From an uncultured Bacteroidales bacterium (lineage in GTDB: Bacteria; Bacteroidota; Bacteroidia; Bacteroidales; Paludibacteraceae), in NCBI GenBank assembly GCA_946186735.1, contig CAMHOK010000004.1:1-43047 (forward strand): 43,047 nucleotides of DNA. Reading direction: 5' to 3'. How positions within the stretch are numbered: position 1 is the stretch's first letter; the number at the start of each line of letters is the position of its first letter. The notes below the pieces were generated by a model. It saw only the letters and a list, made by a program, of their open reading frames with translations. It did no database searches and had not been told where the DNA came from. This document shows positions 16,020 to 24,257 of this stretch, in pieces. The position numbers were made by a program, and so were the translations under genes.

Positions 16020-16051
16020 TTTGCATAGTTCGCAAAAATTACCTACCTTTG
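16020..16051 (+). promoter_or_regulatory. Promoter of the hypB cassette
   Basis: TTTG at 16020-16023, 20 bases, TACCTTTG at 16044-16051. Transcription should start near 16058, which supports the ATG at 16088 as the hypB start. No further clear promoter is seen within the five-gene cassette. Confidence 0.8.
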
Positions 16052-16087
16052 CCGCACTTAAATCGAAACATATCATCAAGACACATT

Positions 16088-16765
16088 ATGGACGAAGTAA
16101 AAGTTATTGAGATAAAAAAAAGTATTTTTGCTGACAACGAAGAAGATGCTGAGCGTTTGCGCTCTGAGTTAAAAGCCAAAGGTACTTACCTGCTTAACCT
16201 CATGTCGGCTCCGGGTAGCGGAAAGACTACCACTCTCATTCAAACCATCAATCGTCTTAAAGACAAGATTCGTATAGCCGTTATGGAGGCCGACATTGAT
16301 AGCGATGTTGATGCTATCAAGATCAAACAGGCTACCGGCATCCCCTCTATCCAACTTCACACAGGCGGCATGTGCCATCTCGATGCCGAGATGACCCGCC
16401 AAGGGCTCGACAACCTCTCGCTCGATGAGGTTGACCTCGTCATACTGGAGAACGTAGGTAACCTCGTGTGCCCCGCCGAGTTCGACACCGGAGCCGTGAG
16501 CAACGCTATGATACTCTCTGTACCCGAAGGGCATGACAAACCACTCAAGTACCCGCTTATGTTCTCGGTATGCAATGTGGTGGTTATCAACAAGACAGAT
16601 GTGATGCCGTACTTCGATTTCGACCTCGACAAATGTACCGAGTACATACACATGCGCAATCCGAAAGCTGTCGTCATTCCTATATGTGCAAAGACAGGCG
16701 AAGGCGTTGGCCGATTTGCCGATTATCTGCTCGAAGAAGTAAGAAATTTTAAAAACAATAAATAA
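16088..16765 (+). CDS. hypB: HypB, GTPase for nickel insertion
   Basis: The 225-residue protein is HypB, a SIMIBI GTPase that with HypA delivers nickel to [NiFe]-hydrogenase precursors (and to urease in some bacteria). The P-loop APGSGKTTT lies at residues 41-49, the acidic switch EADIDSDVDA at 67-76, and the metal-binding pair CH in GGMCHLDA at 96-97. The guanine motif NKTD is present. The N-terminal CxxCGC motif of E. coli HypB and His-rich tails are absent, as in many HypB proteins. It opens a cassette with an FAD/Fe-S oxidoreductase and hypA, but no hydrogenase structural genes. Confidence 0.93.
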   Translation: MDEVKVIEIKKSIFADNEEDAERLRSELKAKGTYLLNLMSAPGSGKTTTLIQTINRLKDKIRIAVMEADIDSDVDAIKIKQATGIPSIQLHTGGMCHLDAEMTRQGLDNLSLDEVDLVILENVGNLVCPAEFDTGAVSNAMILSVPEGHDKPLKYPLMFSVCNVVVINKTDVMPYFDFDLDKCTEYIHMRNPKAVVIPICAKTGEGVGRFADYLLEEVRNFKNNK

Positions 16766-16784
16766 ATCTCAAAAACATACTGTT

Positions 16785-19610
16785 ATGCCGGAGATGTCAA
16801 CTAAGTTTGTCCCTAAGCATAAAGGTGACAAAAATCCCAATCCCAAACTCCTACGTTTTGTTCAGCAAGTAACCGACCGCGTTCCCGGAAAGATCAAGAT
16901 GACCACCGATGCCCCCGAGTATTGGGGCTTGGCTTGCATCTTTGAGGATGAGATGGATGCTACCACTCGTGAAGCCTCGCTCGACCTGCTCTTGGACATG
17001 ATATCCAAGAAGTTCCTGCAAGTGCGTGAGCACCACAAATACTCCGAACTGGTGGAGTGGAACCACAAGAAACACTATACGCCCGATGACAAGTCGTTCG
17101 ACGAGTTGCTTCAGACTCTCGCCAACTTCGGTATGGTGGAGTTCGATTATGGCGACCGCTACACCAAGGATGGTCCTATAGCAGGTACCACCTACAACTT
17201 CGAAGACCGCGAGTATTGGGTTCCTATGTTCGTTCCGGGTAGTGCTGAATATACCAACATGTCAACCTATCTGATGGACAAGCACCCCGAGCTGGCTATG
17301 TTCTTCGAGCGTATGACCTTCTTGCCTCTTGAGAAGATCACTCCTATGGTGCCCATGGGAGGCTCAGGTATAGGTATGCACGTCATCCCTGTAGAGAAAG
17401 CTATCTCGATGGTTAACGAGACTGCCGACATAGAGCATATCTCTTATTGGCTCAAACGCTACGAAGGACACTTGGCTGTGGGTATATGCTCGTGCCGCTA
17501 TGGCAGGAAAAAACTCGAAGAGGGTTGCGCCGACGACTATCGCGACTGGTGTATAGGTGTGGGCGATATGGCGGAGTATCTGGTAGAGACCAACCGCGGA
17601 CACTATATCACCTACGACGAGTGTATGGCTATCCTCAAGAAAGCCGAAGATAATGGTTTCGTTCATCAGGTAACCAATATTGACGGTGAGGGTAAGATCT
17701 TCGCCATCTGCAACTGCAACGTGAAGATATGCAACGCTCTGCGCACCTCACAACTGTTCAACACGCCCAACATGTCGCGTAGTGCTTATGTAGCCAAGGT
17801 TGACCCGAAGAGTTGCGTGGCTTGCGGTCGATGCGTCGAGTATTGCCCGGCAGGTGCCGTCAAGCTCGGTCAGAAGCTGTGCACCTCGCACGGAGCTATC
17901 GAGTATCCTAAGCAAGAGCTGCCCGATGCCGTTAAGTGGGGACCGGAAAAATGGACCGAAGACTATCGCGACAAGAACCGCATCAACTGCTATCCTACCG
18001 GCACCTCGCCATGCAAGACAGCATGTCCCGCTCATATAGCCGTTCAAGGTTATCTCAAGAAAGCAGCCGAAGGTAAGTATCGTGAGGCTCTTGAGCTCAT
18101 CAAGCGCGAGAACCCGTTCCCGGCAGTGTGCGGACGTATATGCAACCGTCGCTGCGAGGACGCATGTACCAGAGGCACTATCGATAATCCTATAGCTATC
18201 GACGCCGTTAAGAAGTTCATTGCTGAACAAGACCTCAAAGCCGAGACACGCTTCGTGCCTGAGATCAATATCGCTTCCAGCGTCATCGACCATTGGGACG
18301 AGAAGATAGCCATCATCGGTGGCGGACCTGCAGGTCTGAGCTGTGCTTACTACTTAGCTGTAGCCGGATACAAACCCACCGTCTTCGAGAAAAACGATAA
18401 ACCCGGCGGCATGCTGCGCTATGGCATTCCTTCATATAAGTTAGAGAAAGAGGTTATCGACGCCGAGATAGATATCATGCGCGAGATAGGCGTAGAGATA
18501 AAGACAGGTGTTGAGGTGGGCAAAGATATCACTATCCAACAGCTGCGCGAGCAAGGCTACAAAGGCTTCTATGTAGCTATCGGTTGCCAAGGCGGTCGTC
18601 TGCCCGGCATCACCGGCGACACCCTTAAGGGCACTACCACTGCCATCGATTTCCTTCACAACGCCAACTGCGGCAAGCAACAGGTGAGCGGCAAGGTCGT
18701 TGTGGTAGGCGGCGGCAATGTGGCTATCGACGCTGCCCGTGTGGCTCTGCGTAGCGGAGCTCAGAGCGTCACTATGCTCTCGCTCGAGACCGAAGATATA
18801 ATGCCTGCATCGGCAGAAGAGCGCCGCGAAGCACGCGAGGACGGCGTTGTTATCAACCCCGGATGGGGACCAAAAGAGGTGCTCGGCGAAGACCAAGTCA
18901 AAGGTATCGTCTTCAAGAGATGTACCTCCGTCTTCAACGCCGAGCATAAGTTCGCTCCCGAGTACGACGAGAACGACCTGCTCACTCTCGATGCCGACAT
19001 GGTCATCTTCGCTATCGGTCAGACAGTAGTGCTCAAAGACCTGCTCAAGGACACCAAGGTTGAGTTCTTCCGCGGCGTTTATCCTGTGGCAGACAAGCTC
19101 ACTTACCAGACCGCCGAGCCCGACATCTTCGTCGGAGGTGATGTTTTCACCGGACCTAAGTTCGCTATCGACGCCATCGCTGCCGGCAAAGAGGCAGCCG
19201 AGTCGCTCCACCGCTTCGTTCAACACGGACACATGACCATCGGACGCAACCGACGCGACTTCATCGAGCTCAACAAGAAAGATATAGTGGTTGAGTCGTA
19301 CGACAACAGCTCGCGCCAGCAGGCTGCCGATGTGGCTCAGAACAATAAGTTCAAGGAGTATCACGGCACCCTCACCGAAGAGCAGGTGAAGAAAGAGACG
19401 GCACGCTGTCTGGGTTGCGGTGCGTCAGTGGTTGACCAGAACCGCTGCATCGGTTGCGGTATATGCACCACCAAGTGCGGCTTCGACGCTATCCACCTCT
19501 TCCGAGAGAACCCGGAAGCATCACACATGGTAACATCTGAAGATAAGTTCTCAGGCATTCTTCCGTACATGCTCAAACGCGCCGCTAAGATAGCCTTCAA
19601 AAGGAAATAA
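16785..19610 (+). CDS. Multi-domain Fe-S/FAD/NAD(P) oxidoreductase, GltD-like with extra N-terminal domain
   Basis: The 941-residue enzyme has four parts. Residues 1-330 are an unusual domain with a winged-helix-like start and a cysteine set (C235, C237, C248, C256, C309, C311, C316) that could hold a cluster. A ferredoxin motif CVACGRCVEYC spans 347-354. Next comes a glutamate-synthase small-subunit-like module: cysteines at 410, 414, 449, 453, 457 and 461 for two clusters, the FAD loop GGGPAG at 512-517 and the NAD(P) loop GGGNVA at 642-647. A C-terminal ferredoxin has CLGCG at 875 and CIGCGICTTKC at 888-898. It likely moves electrons between NAD(P)H and an iron-sulphur partner; the substrate is unknown. 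It lies between hypB and hypA, two bases from the latter. Confidence 0.88.
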   Translation: MPEMSTKFVPKHKGDKNPNPKLLRFVQQVTDRVPGKIKMTTDAPEYWGLACIFEDEMDATTREASLDLLLDMISKKFLQVREHHKYSELVEWNHKKHYTPDDKSFDELLQTLANFGMVEFDYGDRYTKDGPIAGTTYNFEDREYWVPMFVPGSAEYTNMSTYLMDKHPELAMFFERMTFLPLEKITPMVPMGGSGIGMHVIPVEKAISMVNETADIEHISYWLKRYEGHLAVGICSCRYGRKKLEEGCADDYRDWCIGVGDMAEYLVETNRGHYITYDECMAILKKAEDNGFVHQVTNIDGEGKIFAICNCNVKICNALRTSQLFNTPNMSRSAYVAKVDPKSCVACGRCVEYCPAGAVKLGQKLCTSHGAIEYPKQELPDAVKWGPEKWTEDYRDKNRINCYPTGTSPCKTACPAHIAVQGYLKKAAEGKYREALELIKRENPFPAVCGRICNRRCEDACTRGTIDNPIAIDAVKKFIAEQDLKAETRFVPEINIASSVIDHWDEKIAIIGGGPAGLSCAYYLAVAGYKPTVFEKNDKPGGMLRYGIPSYKLEKEVIDAEIDIMREIGVEIKTGVEVGKDITIQQLREQGYKGFYVAIGCQGGRLPGITGDTLKGTTTAIDFLHNANCGKQQVSGKVVVVGGGNVAIDAARVALRSGAQSVTMLSLETEDIMPASAEERREAREDGVVINPGWGPKEVLGEDQVKGIVFKRCTSVFNAEHKFAPEYDENDLLTLDADMVIFAIGQTVVLKDLLKDTKVEFFRGVYPVADKLTYQTAEPDIFVGGDVFTGPKFAIDAIAAGKEAAESLHRFVQHGHMTIGRNRRDFIELNKKDIVVESYDNSSRQQAADVAQNNKFKEYHGTLTEEQVKKETARCLGCGASVVDQNRCIGCGICTTKCGFDAIHLFRENPEASHMVTSEDKFSGILPYMLKRAAKIAFKRK

Positions 19611-19612
19611 AC

Positions 19613-19969
19613 ATGCACGAGCTCGGAATAGTCTTTTATATCATCCGCGATGTAAAGAAAGCGGCAGAGGAAAACGGCATAAAGCACGTCTCTGAGGTAG
19701 TGATGAACATAGGCGAAGTGTCAACTATCGTTCCCGACTATCTCACCGACTGCTGGCGCTGGGCTGCCGACAAAGAGCAGATGCTCAAAGGCTGCGAACT
19801 GATTGTTGAGACTATCCCGGCGCTCACACACTGCGACAACTGCGGCACCGACTACCCCACCGTTGAACACGGCAAGAACTGTCCTCACTGCGGCAGCGCT
19901 AACACATGGCTCCTGCAAGGCAACGAAGTGGAGATAAAAGAAATAAGAGTGAACGGCTCCGATGAATGA
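19613..19969 (+). CDS. hypA: HypA, nickel metallochaperone
   Basis: The 118-residue protein is HypA. It keeps the N-terminal Met-His-Glu nickel-binding start and the structural zinc site of two CxxC pairs (C74/C77 and C90/C93, CDNC and CPHC). HypA works with HypB in nickel delivery. It begins two bases after the oxidoreductase stop, so the two are probably translationally coupled. The usual partners hypC, hypD, hypE and hypF, needed for the iron-cyanide part of [NiFe]-hydrogenase, are not in the window. Confidence 0.93.
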   Translation: MHELGIVFYIIRDVKKAAEENGIKHVSEVVMNIGEVSTIVPDYLTDCWRWAADKEQMLKGCELIVETIPALTHCDNCGTDYPTVEHGKNCPHCGSANTWLLQGNEVEIKEIRVNGSDE

Positions 19970-20023
19970 TAACCATCACCCGCTCACCAACCAACAACAA
20001 CTAACCAACATACTACATAAACC

Positions 20024-20350
20024 ATGGCTTGTTTTATTGTACCCCTCACTCAAGCGATAGCCACATCGGTCTATCGCAAACACTCGACCAACACCAATAG
20101 TTTTATCGGTCGCAACCTCCCGACCCTCGAGAAGATGCTCTGGGGAGGTAGTGTTATGCTTATCGTTGACCATATCATCAATGGTGAGCTCACTTGGCTC
20201 TTTCCTTTCTTCACCGCTCTTGAGACCGAAGGTGGCGGAGCTGTCATGCTCAAGGAGATGCTCACAGTGGGACTCCCCATGTCTATCATCGTAACACTGG
20301 TATGGGCAGCATGGTGCTTCCTTAAAGAGCGCCGTGTGGCTCATGCATGA
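20024..20350 (+). CDS. Small inner-membrane protein, unknown family
   Basis: The 108-residue protein appears to have two or three membrane helices (about residues 1-12 partly, 38-62 and 80-100). The core LEKMLWGGSVMLIVDHIING, with a histidine in the membrane, and GGGAVMLKEMLTVGLPMSI are striking but I cannot name the family. It follows hypA by 54 bases and precedes the DUF5692 gene by 93 bases. A possible CTTCCG/CGGAAG stem lies between them. Its place suggests a membrane partner of the DUF5692 protein. Confidence 0.75.
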   Translation: MACFIVPLTQAIATSVYRKHSTNTNSFIGRNLPTLEKMLWGGSVMLIVDHIINGELTWLFPFFTALETEGGGAVMLKEMLTVGLPMSIIVTLVWAAWCFLKERRVAHA

Positions 20351-20443
20351 CATACCAAAAGAGTACTTCCGCTAATCAACAGATTATCCGGAAGCGCCCC
20401 TACATTAACCATTATTTACAAACCTATTAAAACACATTAAATT

Positions 20444-21547
20444 ATGTTTTTTCAAGTTTATGGCGAACACGCCTTGGCACAATGGGGCATGCTGATTGTT
20501 GTCCTTGTAGGCCTTATCCTCTTCAATGAGTTTGCTCGTCGCACCAAATGGGGCGGAGCTATCACTTTCTTTGCCATCCCGTTGGCACTGACTGCTTATT
20601 TCATCGCTATCGCTATCGGTGCCCGCATGGGTGCTGAGTGGGCTGTTCAGAACCAGACTCATGTTTACATGAACGGTTGGTTCCACTATGCTAAGCTCTA
20701 TGCTGCTCTCACCGGCTGTATCGGCTTCATGATGATTAAGTACGAGTGGGGTATCGGTAAGCAACACTGGTTCAAACCCTTCCCCTTCATCATCGTGGCT
20801 ATCAACATCCTTATCGCCGTTTGCTCTGACTTCGAGTCGGCTATCATGGGATGGAACAAGTGGTGGCTCTCATCTGAAGGTGTTTGGCTCTATGGCGGAT
20901 GGCACAACGTGATGAACGGTGTTGCAGGTATCCTCAACATCTTCTGTATGACCGCATGGTGGAATGTTTACCCGTCGAAAGACCGCAAGGATATGATCTG
21001 GGCCGACATGACATGGGTTTACATCCTCGTTTACGACATCTGGAACTTCGCTTACACCTACAACTGCTTGCCTACTCACAGCTGGTACTGCGGTATAGCT
21101 CTGCTGCTCGCTCCTACCGTAGCTGCTCTGCTTTGGAACCGTGGCGGTTGGATCCAGAACCGTGCTAACACCCTGGCTATCTGGTGCATGTTCGCACAAG
21201 TATTCCCGCTCTTCCAAGAGACCTTCAAAGATGGCTTCCAAGCCTTCAACTGGGCCGTTCTGCCCGTACAGTATGTTAATGGTATCGACACCGTTACCTC
21301 TATCTACGCTGCCGCCGGCGGTGCAGAAGCTGTAACAGGTACTACCGTTGAGGCTGTAGGCGCTACCGCTGCCAACCCGACAGCTATGCTCGTCATCTCT
21401 GCTCTGGCTCTCATCACCAACGCTGTTGCTCTGTGCTACATCTTCGTTCAAGCCAAGAAACGTCACATCAATCCTTATAAGGAGGATGTCTTCGTTAACC
21501 AGAAGTACTACAAAGATGCTATCGCTCGCGCCGAGATCAACTCATAA
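20444..21547 (+). CDS. DUF5692-family polytopic membrane protein
   Basis: The 367-residue protein has about nine hydrophobic helices separated by short loops. It is rich in tryptophan and tyrosine near the helix ends (NKWWLSSEGVWLYGGWHNVM, MTWVYILVYDIWNFAYTYN). It fits DUF5692, a membrane family of unknown function. The C-terminus is cytoplasmic and basic (QAKKRHINPYKED). It is the last gene of the hypB cassette and ends before the hairpin at 21570-21599. Residues that could bind metal or haem (several His, Asp and Glu in or near helices) are visible, but no function can be assigned. Confidence 0.8.
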   Translation: MFFQVYGEHALAQWGMLIVVLVGLILFNEFARRTKWGGAITFFAIPLALTAYFIAIAIGARMGAEWAVQNQTHVYMNGWFHYAKLYAALTGCIGFMMIKYEWGIGKQHWFKPFPFIIVAINILIAVCSDFESAIMGWNKWWLSSEGVWLYGGWHNVMNGVAGILNIFCMTAWWNVYPSKDRKDMIWADMTWVYILVYDIWNFAYTYNCLPTHSWYCGIALLLAPTVAALLWNRGGWIQNRANTLAIWCMFAQVFPLFQETFKDGFQAFNWAVLPVQYVNGIDTVTSIYAAAGGAEAVTGTTVEAVGATAANPTAMLVISALALITNAVALCYIFVQAKKRHINPYKEDVFVNQKYYKDAIARAEINS

Positions 21548-21569
21548 GAGCGTTACTGCATAACACAAG

Positions 21570-21599
21570 AAAAGGTGCCTACGGGCACCTTTTTCTTTT
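21570..21599. terminator. Bidirectional terminator between convergent operons
   Basis: Stem AAAAGGTGCC / GGCACCTTTT with loop TACG, followed by TCTTTT; the reverse strand ends in TTCTTG. The stem is identical in sequence to the terminator at 24171-24195. Confidence 0.85.
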
Positions 21600-21664
21600 G
21601 CCATATCGTCCTGTTTTCCGAAAGGCGTGAACTCTATTGCTTACTGATTGTGGTTGGACGATTT

Positions 21665-22345
21665 CTATTGTGCTGTTAATAATGATGCCGATGATGTCTC
21701 TTGCTTGGTTATAAGCGGGTTGCCCACATAAGCAACTTTACTTGCAGAGTGTGCTTCTGCCGAAAGAGTATCGGTATTGACAACTGCCTGACTTGAACCA
21801 TCGCAATAGACGTCAGCATTGCTCGTTTTCATAAACTGAGCTTGGCAGTCGGATGACTCCGTGCAACGAAGGGTAAAAGTGTCGGCACTTCCTGTAAGAA
21901 CAACCTTTGACGCATCTTCGGCTTTAACGTCAAGCGAACGGCACTGCGGGCGAAAATAGATAGTGGAAGCTGATTTAGCAGTAATAACCATATCAGCCGC
22001 ATGGATATCATCTGCTGCATTGAGCACCGCTGCATTTGCAAGAGTCAGTTTATCAAGAGCCTTGACAGAAACCTTCGCCTTGAAGATATTATAACGGACA
22101 GAACGTTTACTATTGACCGACAATAACAACACACCGCCAACACATTGAACATTGACTTTATCTACCGCATCGGATTCTATACTTACACTATGGGAATCAC
22201 TTTGCGTTAGTTCCACTCGCAATGGTCCGTTGACTACCAATTGAGTAAACTCATCTACGGTATAGTCCTTCACTTGAATCTCAGACTTTGCTGAGACCGT
22301 GACGCCGATAAAAGCGGCAAGTGCTAATAACAAAAAACGATTCAT
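21665..22345 (-). CDS. DUF2807-type secreted beta-helix protein
   Basis: The 226-residue protein has a signal peptide (MNRFLLLALAAFIGVTVSAK) and the pattern of the DUF2807 'auto-transporter adhesin head, GIN' domain. Repeats of short strands run along it, with polar runs such as SSTIYFRP, EDASKVVLTGSADTF, SNADVYCDGSSQAVV and SASKVAYVGNP. It is probably exported to the periplasm or surface; a binding role is not shown. It is last in the sigma-factor gene cluster, after a hairpin at 22433-22459 that may lower its expression. Confidence 0.78.
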   Translation of the reverse strand: MNRFLLLALAAFIGVTVSAKSEIQVKDYTVDEFTQLVVNGPLRVELTQSDSHSVSIESDAVDKVNVQCVGGVLLLSVNSKRSVRYNIFKAKVSVKALDKLTLANAAVLNAADDIHAADMVITAKSASTIYFRPQCRSLDVKAEDASKVVLTGSADTFTLRCTESSDCQAQFMKTSNADVYCDGSSQAVVNTDTLSAEAHSASKVAYVGNPLITKQETSSASLLTAQ

Positions 22346-22432
22346 AAGACTTGTAATAATTATTGTTTTAACGCTTTCTATCTGTAATACGATTGAAAAG
22401 CAACAATCTTACAATAAAGTTCATTTTTCACT

Positions 22433-22459
22433 ATAAAAGCGGAATGTATCCGCTTTTAT
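22433..22459 (-). terminator. Hairpin between DUF6249 and DUF2807 genes
   Basis: A perfect 11-base stem ATAAAAGCGGA / TCCGCTTTTAT with loop ATGTA. The T-run is part of the stem, so on the minus strand it may act as a partial terminator or a processing site between the two genes. Confidence 0.5.
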
Positions 22460-22461
22460 TG

Positions 22462-22926
22462 TTACTTCTCCACCGGTTGTATATCTTCCGTGGGAATAGT
22501 GTCTGAAGCTGTTGTGTCGCCTTTTTGTTTCTTCTCTTTCTTGTAGAGATACATCTCCACAAGGAAGGAGCAGAGCATGCCTATACCGATGCCAAAGGCT
22601 ATGATGAGCCAGAAATAGATACTCTTTGTTTCTATGCCCGCAAGCCGGTCTATCAATGTGCCAAGTCCGATACCAAGTAATATGGCTGCCGTGCGGAGCG
22701 TGCCAAGGTCAAGAGTACCTTGCCTTTGGGCTTTCTTAGGCTCATCGATGAGCAGTTTGGCGGTTTCTGCGTCAGTGTGGTTCTCAATGATGAGTTGGCG
22801 GATTTCTTTGTCCAAACGGTTTTTCTTCATTGATTTGACGAACACCATTATTACCGCTATCAAAGGCAGACCGAAAATAAGGATAATGGCAATCATGCCA
22901 ACGAAATTATCAGATAATGCTTCCAT
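22462..22926 (-). CDS. DUF6249-family membrane protein
   Basis: The 154-residue protein has three hydrophobic segments (about residues 10-30, 76-95 and 101-122). Between the first and second is a charged stretch (KKNRLDKEIRQLIIENHTDAETAKLLID). It fits DUF6249, a Bacteroidota membrane family often found beside ECF sigma factors. The C-terminal tail is acidic and disordered. Its role is unknown; context suggests a part of an envelope-stress circuit. Confidence 0.75.
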   Translation of the reverse strand: MEALSDNFVGMIAIILIFGLPLIAVIMVFVKSMKKNRLDKEIRQLIIENHTDAETAKLLIDEPKKAQRQGTLDLGTLRTAAILLGIGLGTLIDRLAGIETKSIYFWLIIAFGIGIGMLCSFLVEMYLYKKEKKQKGDTTASDTIPTEDIQPVEK

Positions 22927-23011
22927 ATTTGTAAGTTTTTAATTGTTAATACTATTGTTTACGGGCTACCGGTCGCCCTTCACTTATATTGATACTTAAT
23001 GTGCCGAGAGG

Positions 23012-23323
23012 TTACATGTCCGTTACCGAAAAACTACGCAATTTTCTTGCAAGCAATATGGCTATTGTGGCAATCGGAAGTACGAAAGAGGCGATACGCA
23101 GTTGCTCGGGCAACTGAGGCATATAGGCATAAAGCAGATATGCATATATCACTACAGCTACCGGCAGACCAAAGGATATGCCTAACAATCGTGCCCACTT
23201 GCGTAGGCGTTTGCGCCGCAAATCCCGACGAACCATGTGCATCACTTGTCGGTTAATTTGTTCAACGGCATTATGCCGCTGAGCCGACTCAGCAAATAAT
23301 AGGTCTAATTCTTTATCTGTCAT
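23012..23323 (-). CDS. Small membrane protein after the ECF sigma gene, possible anti-sigma factor
   Basis: The 103-residue protein has a soluble N-terminal part (MTDKELDLLFAESAQRHNAV), a basic patch (VRRDLRRKRLRKWARLLG) and two membrane helices at about residues 49-68 and 75-91. It follows the sigma gene by 13 bases, where anti-sigma factors usually lie, but I see no zinc-binding HxxxCxxC motif. The start at 23323 gives better spacing to the AAAGGA stretch than the ATG at 23332, which is also possible. Confidence 0.62.
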   Translation of the reverse strand: MTDKELDLLFAESAQRHNAVEQINRQVMHMVRRDLRRKRLRKWARLLGISFGLPVAVVIYAYLLYAYMPQLPEQLRIASFVLPIATIAILLARKLRSFSVTDM

Positions 23324-23336
23324 AGTTTTCATCCTT

Positions 23337-23873
23337 TTAATTTTCACTTTTCAATTTTTCTTTCAGCCGTTCCCTGATGCGGAACAGTCGCACCTTGATG
23401 CTGTTCTCTGTCTGATTGAGCCGTCGTGCTATCTCCGCGAGCGGGACATTGCCGTAATAATGCTCTTCGATGATCAACCTATCCTGCTCAGGTAATTGTG
23501 AGACGGCCGTTTCTAAACTACGGATACGCTCCTCTTTCTGTTCGTCGTAATCCTCTGTTGGCAGGTCAATGTTCTCGTCCAACGGCTCCGTTTGTCGTCG
23601 CTTCTCTTTCTCCAACAGCCGCAAGGCTATATGGTTGGCAATGATTGTGACCCATGCACCGAAGTTCTCACCGCGCCATGTGTCCATCTTGCGGTATGCC
23701 TGAATAAAGGCGAGTTGTGTCACCTCCTGCGCCTCATCATCGTCCTTCATCAATCGCAATGCCGAAGTATAGACCTGCGACGAATATCGCTGCATAAGCA
23801 CAGAGAACGCACGAGCGTTATCATCGTGCAGTACCTGTCGGATAAGTTCTATGTCGGTCGAATTATTAGCCAT
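23337..23873 (-). CDS. ECF-type RNA polymerase sigma factor
   Basis: The 178-residue protein has the two core sigma domains. Region 2 is at about residues 20-85 (VLMQRYSSQVYTSALRLMKD, DEAQEVTQLAFIQAYRKMDTW) and region 4 at about 120-175 (LPEQDRLIIEEHYYGNVPLA, IARRLNQTENSIKVRLFRIRERL). It directs RNA polymerase to a small set of promoters, probably for envelope functions given the three genes that follow. A weak promoter (TAATTTTG at 23966-23973, minus strand) lies about 90 bases upstream. Confidence 0.93.
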   Translation of the reverse strand: MANNSTDIELIRQVLHDDNARAFSVLMQRYSSQVYTSALRLMKDDDEAQEVTQLAFIQAYRKMDTWRGENFGAWVTIIANHIALRLLEKEKRRQTEPLDENIDLPTEDYDEQKEERIRSLETAVSQLPEQDRLIIEEHYYGNVPLAEIARRLNQTENSIKVRLFRIRERLKEKLKSEN

Positions 23874-24120
23874 GTCGCCTGCTTAAGACGGGAAAACCAT
23901 TTGCCTGTCTTCTATATGATACCTGAAAGGCAGAAAGGTTACATAGAAACATCATTTAGTAAATACAAAATTACAAAGATTATTTGATATTCCAATTTTT
24001 GCACTAAAAAAGGACCCCCGTTCCGTTGATTAGGAAGATGCAAACATCGCGTACTTGGCGGTTTGGTGGGTAATGGTGAGTTGTAAGGTCTCGGGAGGTA
24101 TCCCCCTTGCTGTTGTGATT

Positions 24121-24137
24121 GCGGACGAGATGTCCGC
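24121..24137. repeat. Short palindrome, possibly a dispersed element
   Basis: GCGGAC-GAGAT-GTCCGC followed by GTCCCAAGG. It resembles 38314-38336 (GGGAC, then GTCCCAAGC), suggesting a small repeated palindrome family between genes. The rest of 23874-24257 shows no convincing gene on either strand. Confidence 0.4.
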
Positions 24138-24163
24138 GTCCCAAGGGGTAATCCTTCGACTCA

Positions 24164-24202
24164 AAAAAAGAAAAGGTGCCTGCTCGGCACCTTTTTCTTT
24201 TA
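24164..24202. terminator. Bidirectional terminator after galE
   Basis: Stem AAAAGGTGCC / GGCACCTTTT with loop TGCTC, flanked by A-rich and T-rich runs, so it works in either direction. It lies past the galE stop on the minus strand and shares its stem sequence with the hairpin at 21570-21599. Confidence 0.82.
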
Positions 24203-24257
24203 CAATATCGTTGGTCTGTCTCGTCTTTACGGACATTCGAGATAGCATACCGTCGGC

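Noticed and set aside
18441..19364. 307-codon minus-strand frame inside the flavoprotein gene
   Set aside because: It mirrors the codon pattern of the sense gene, whose motifs and length are clear.
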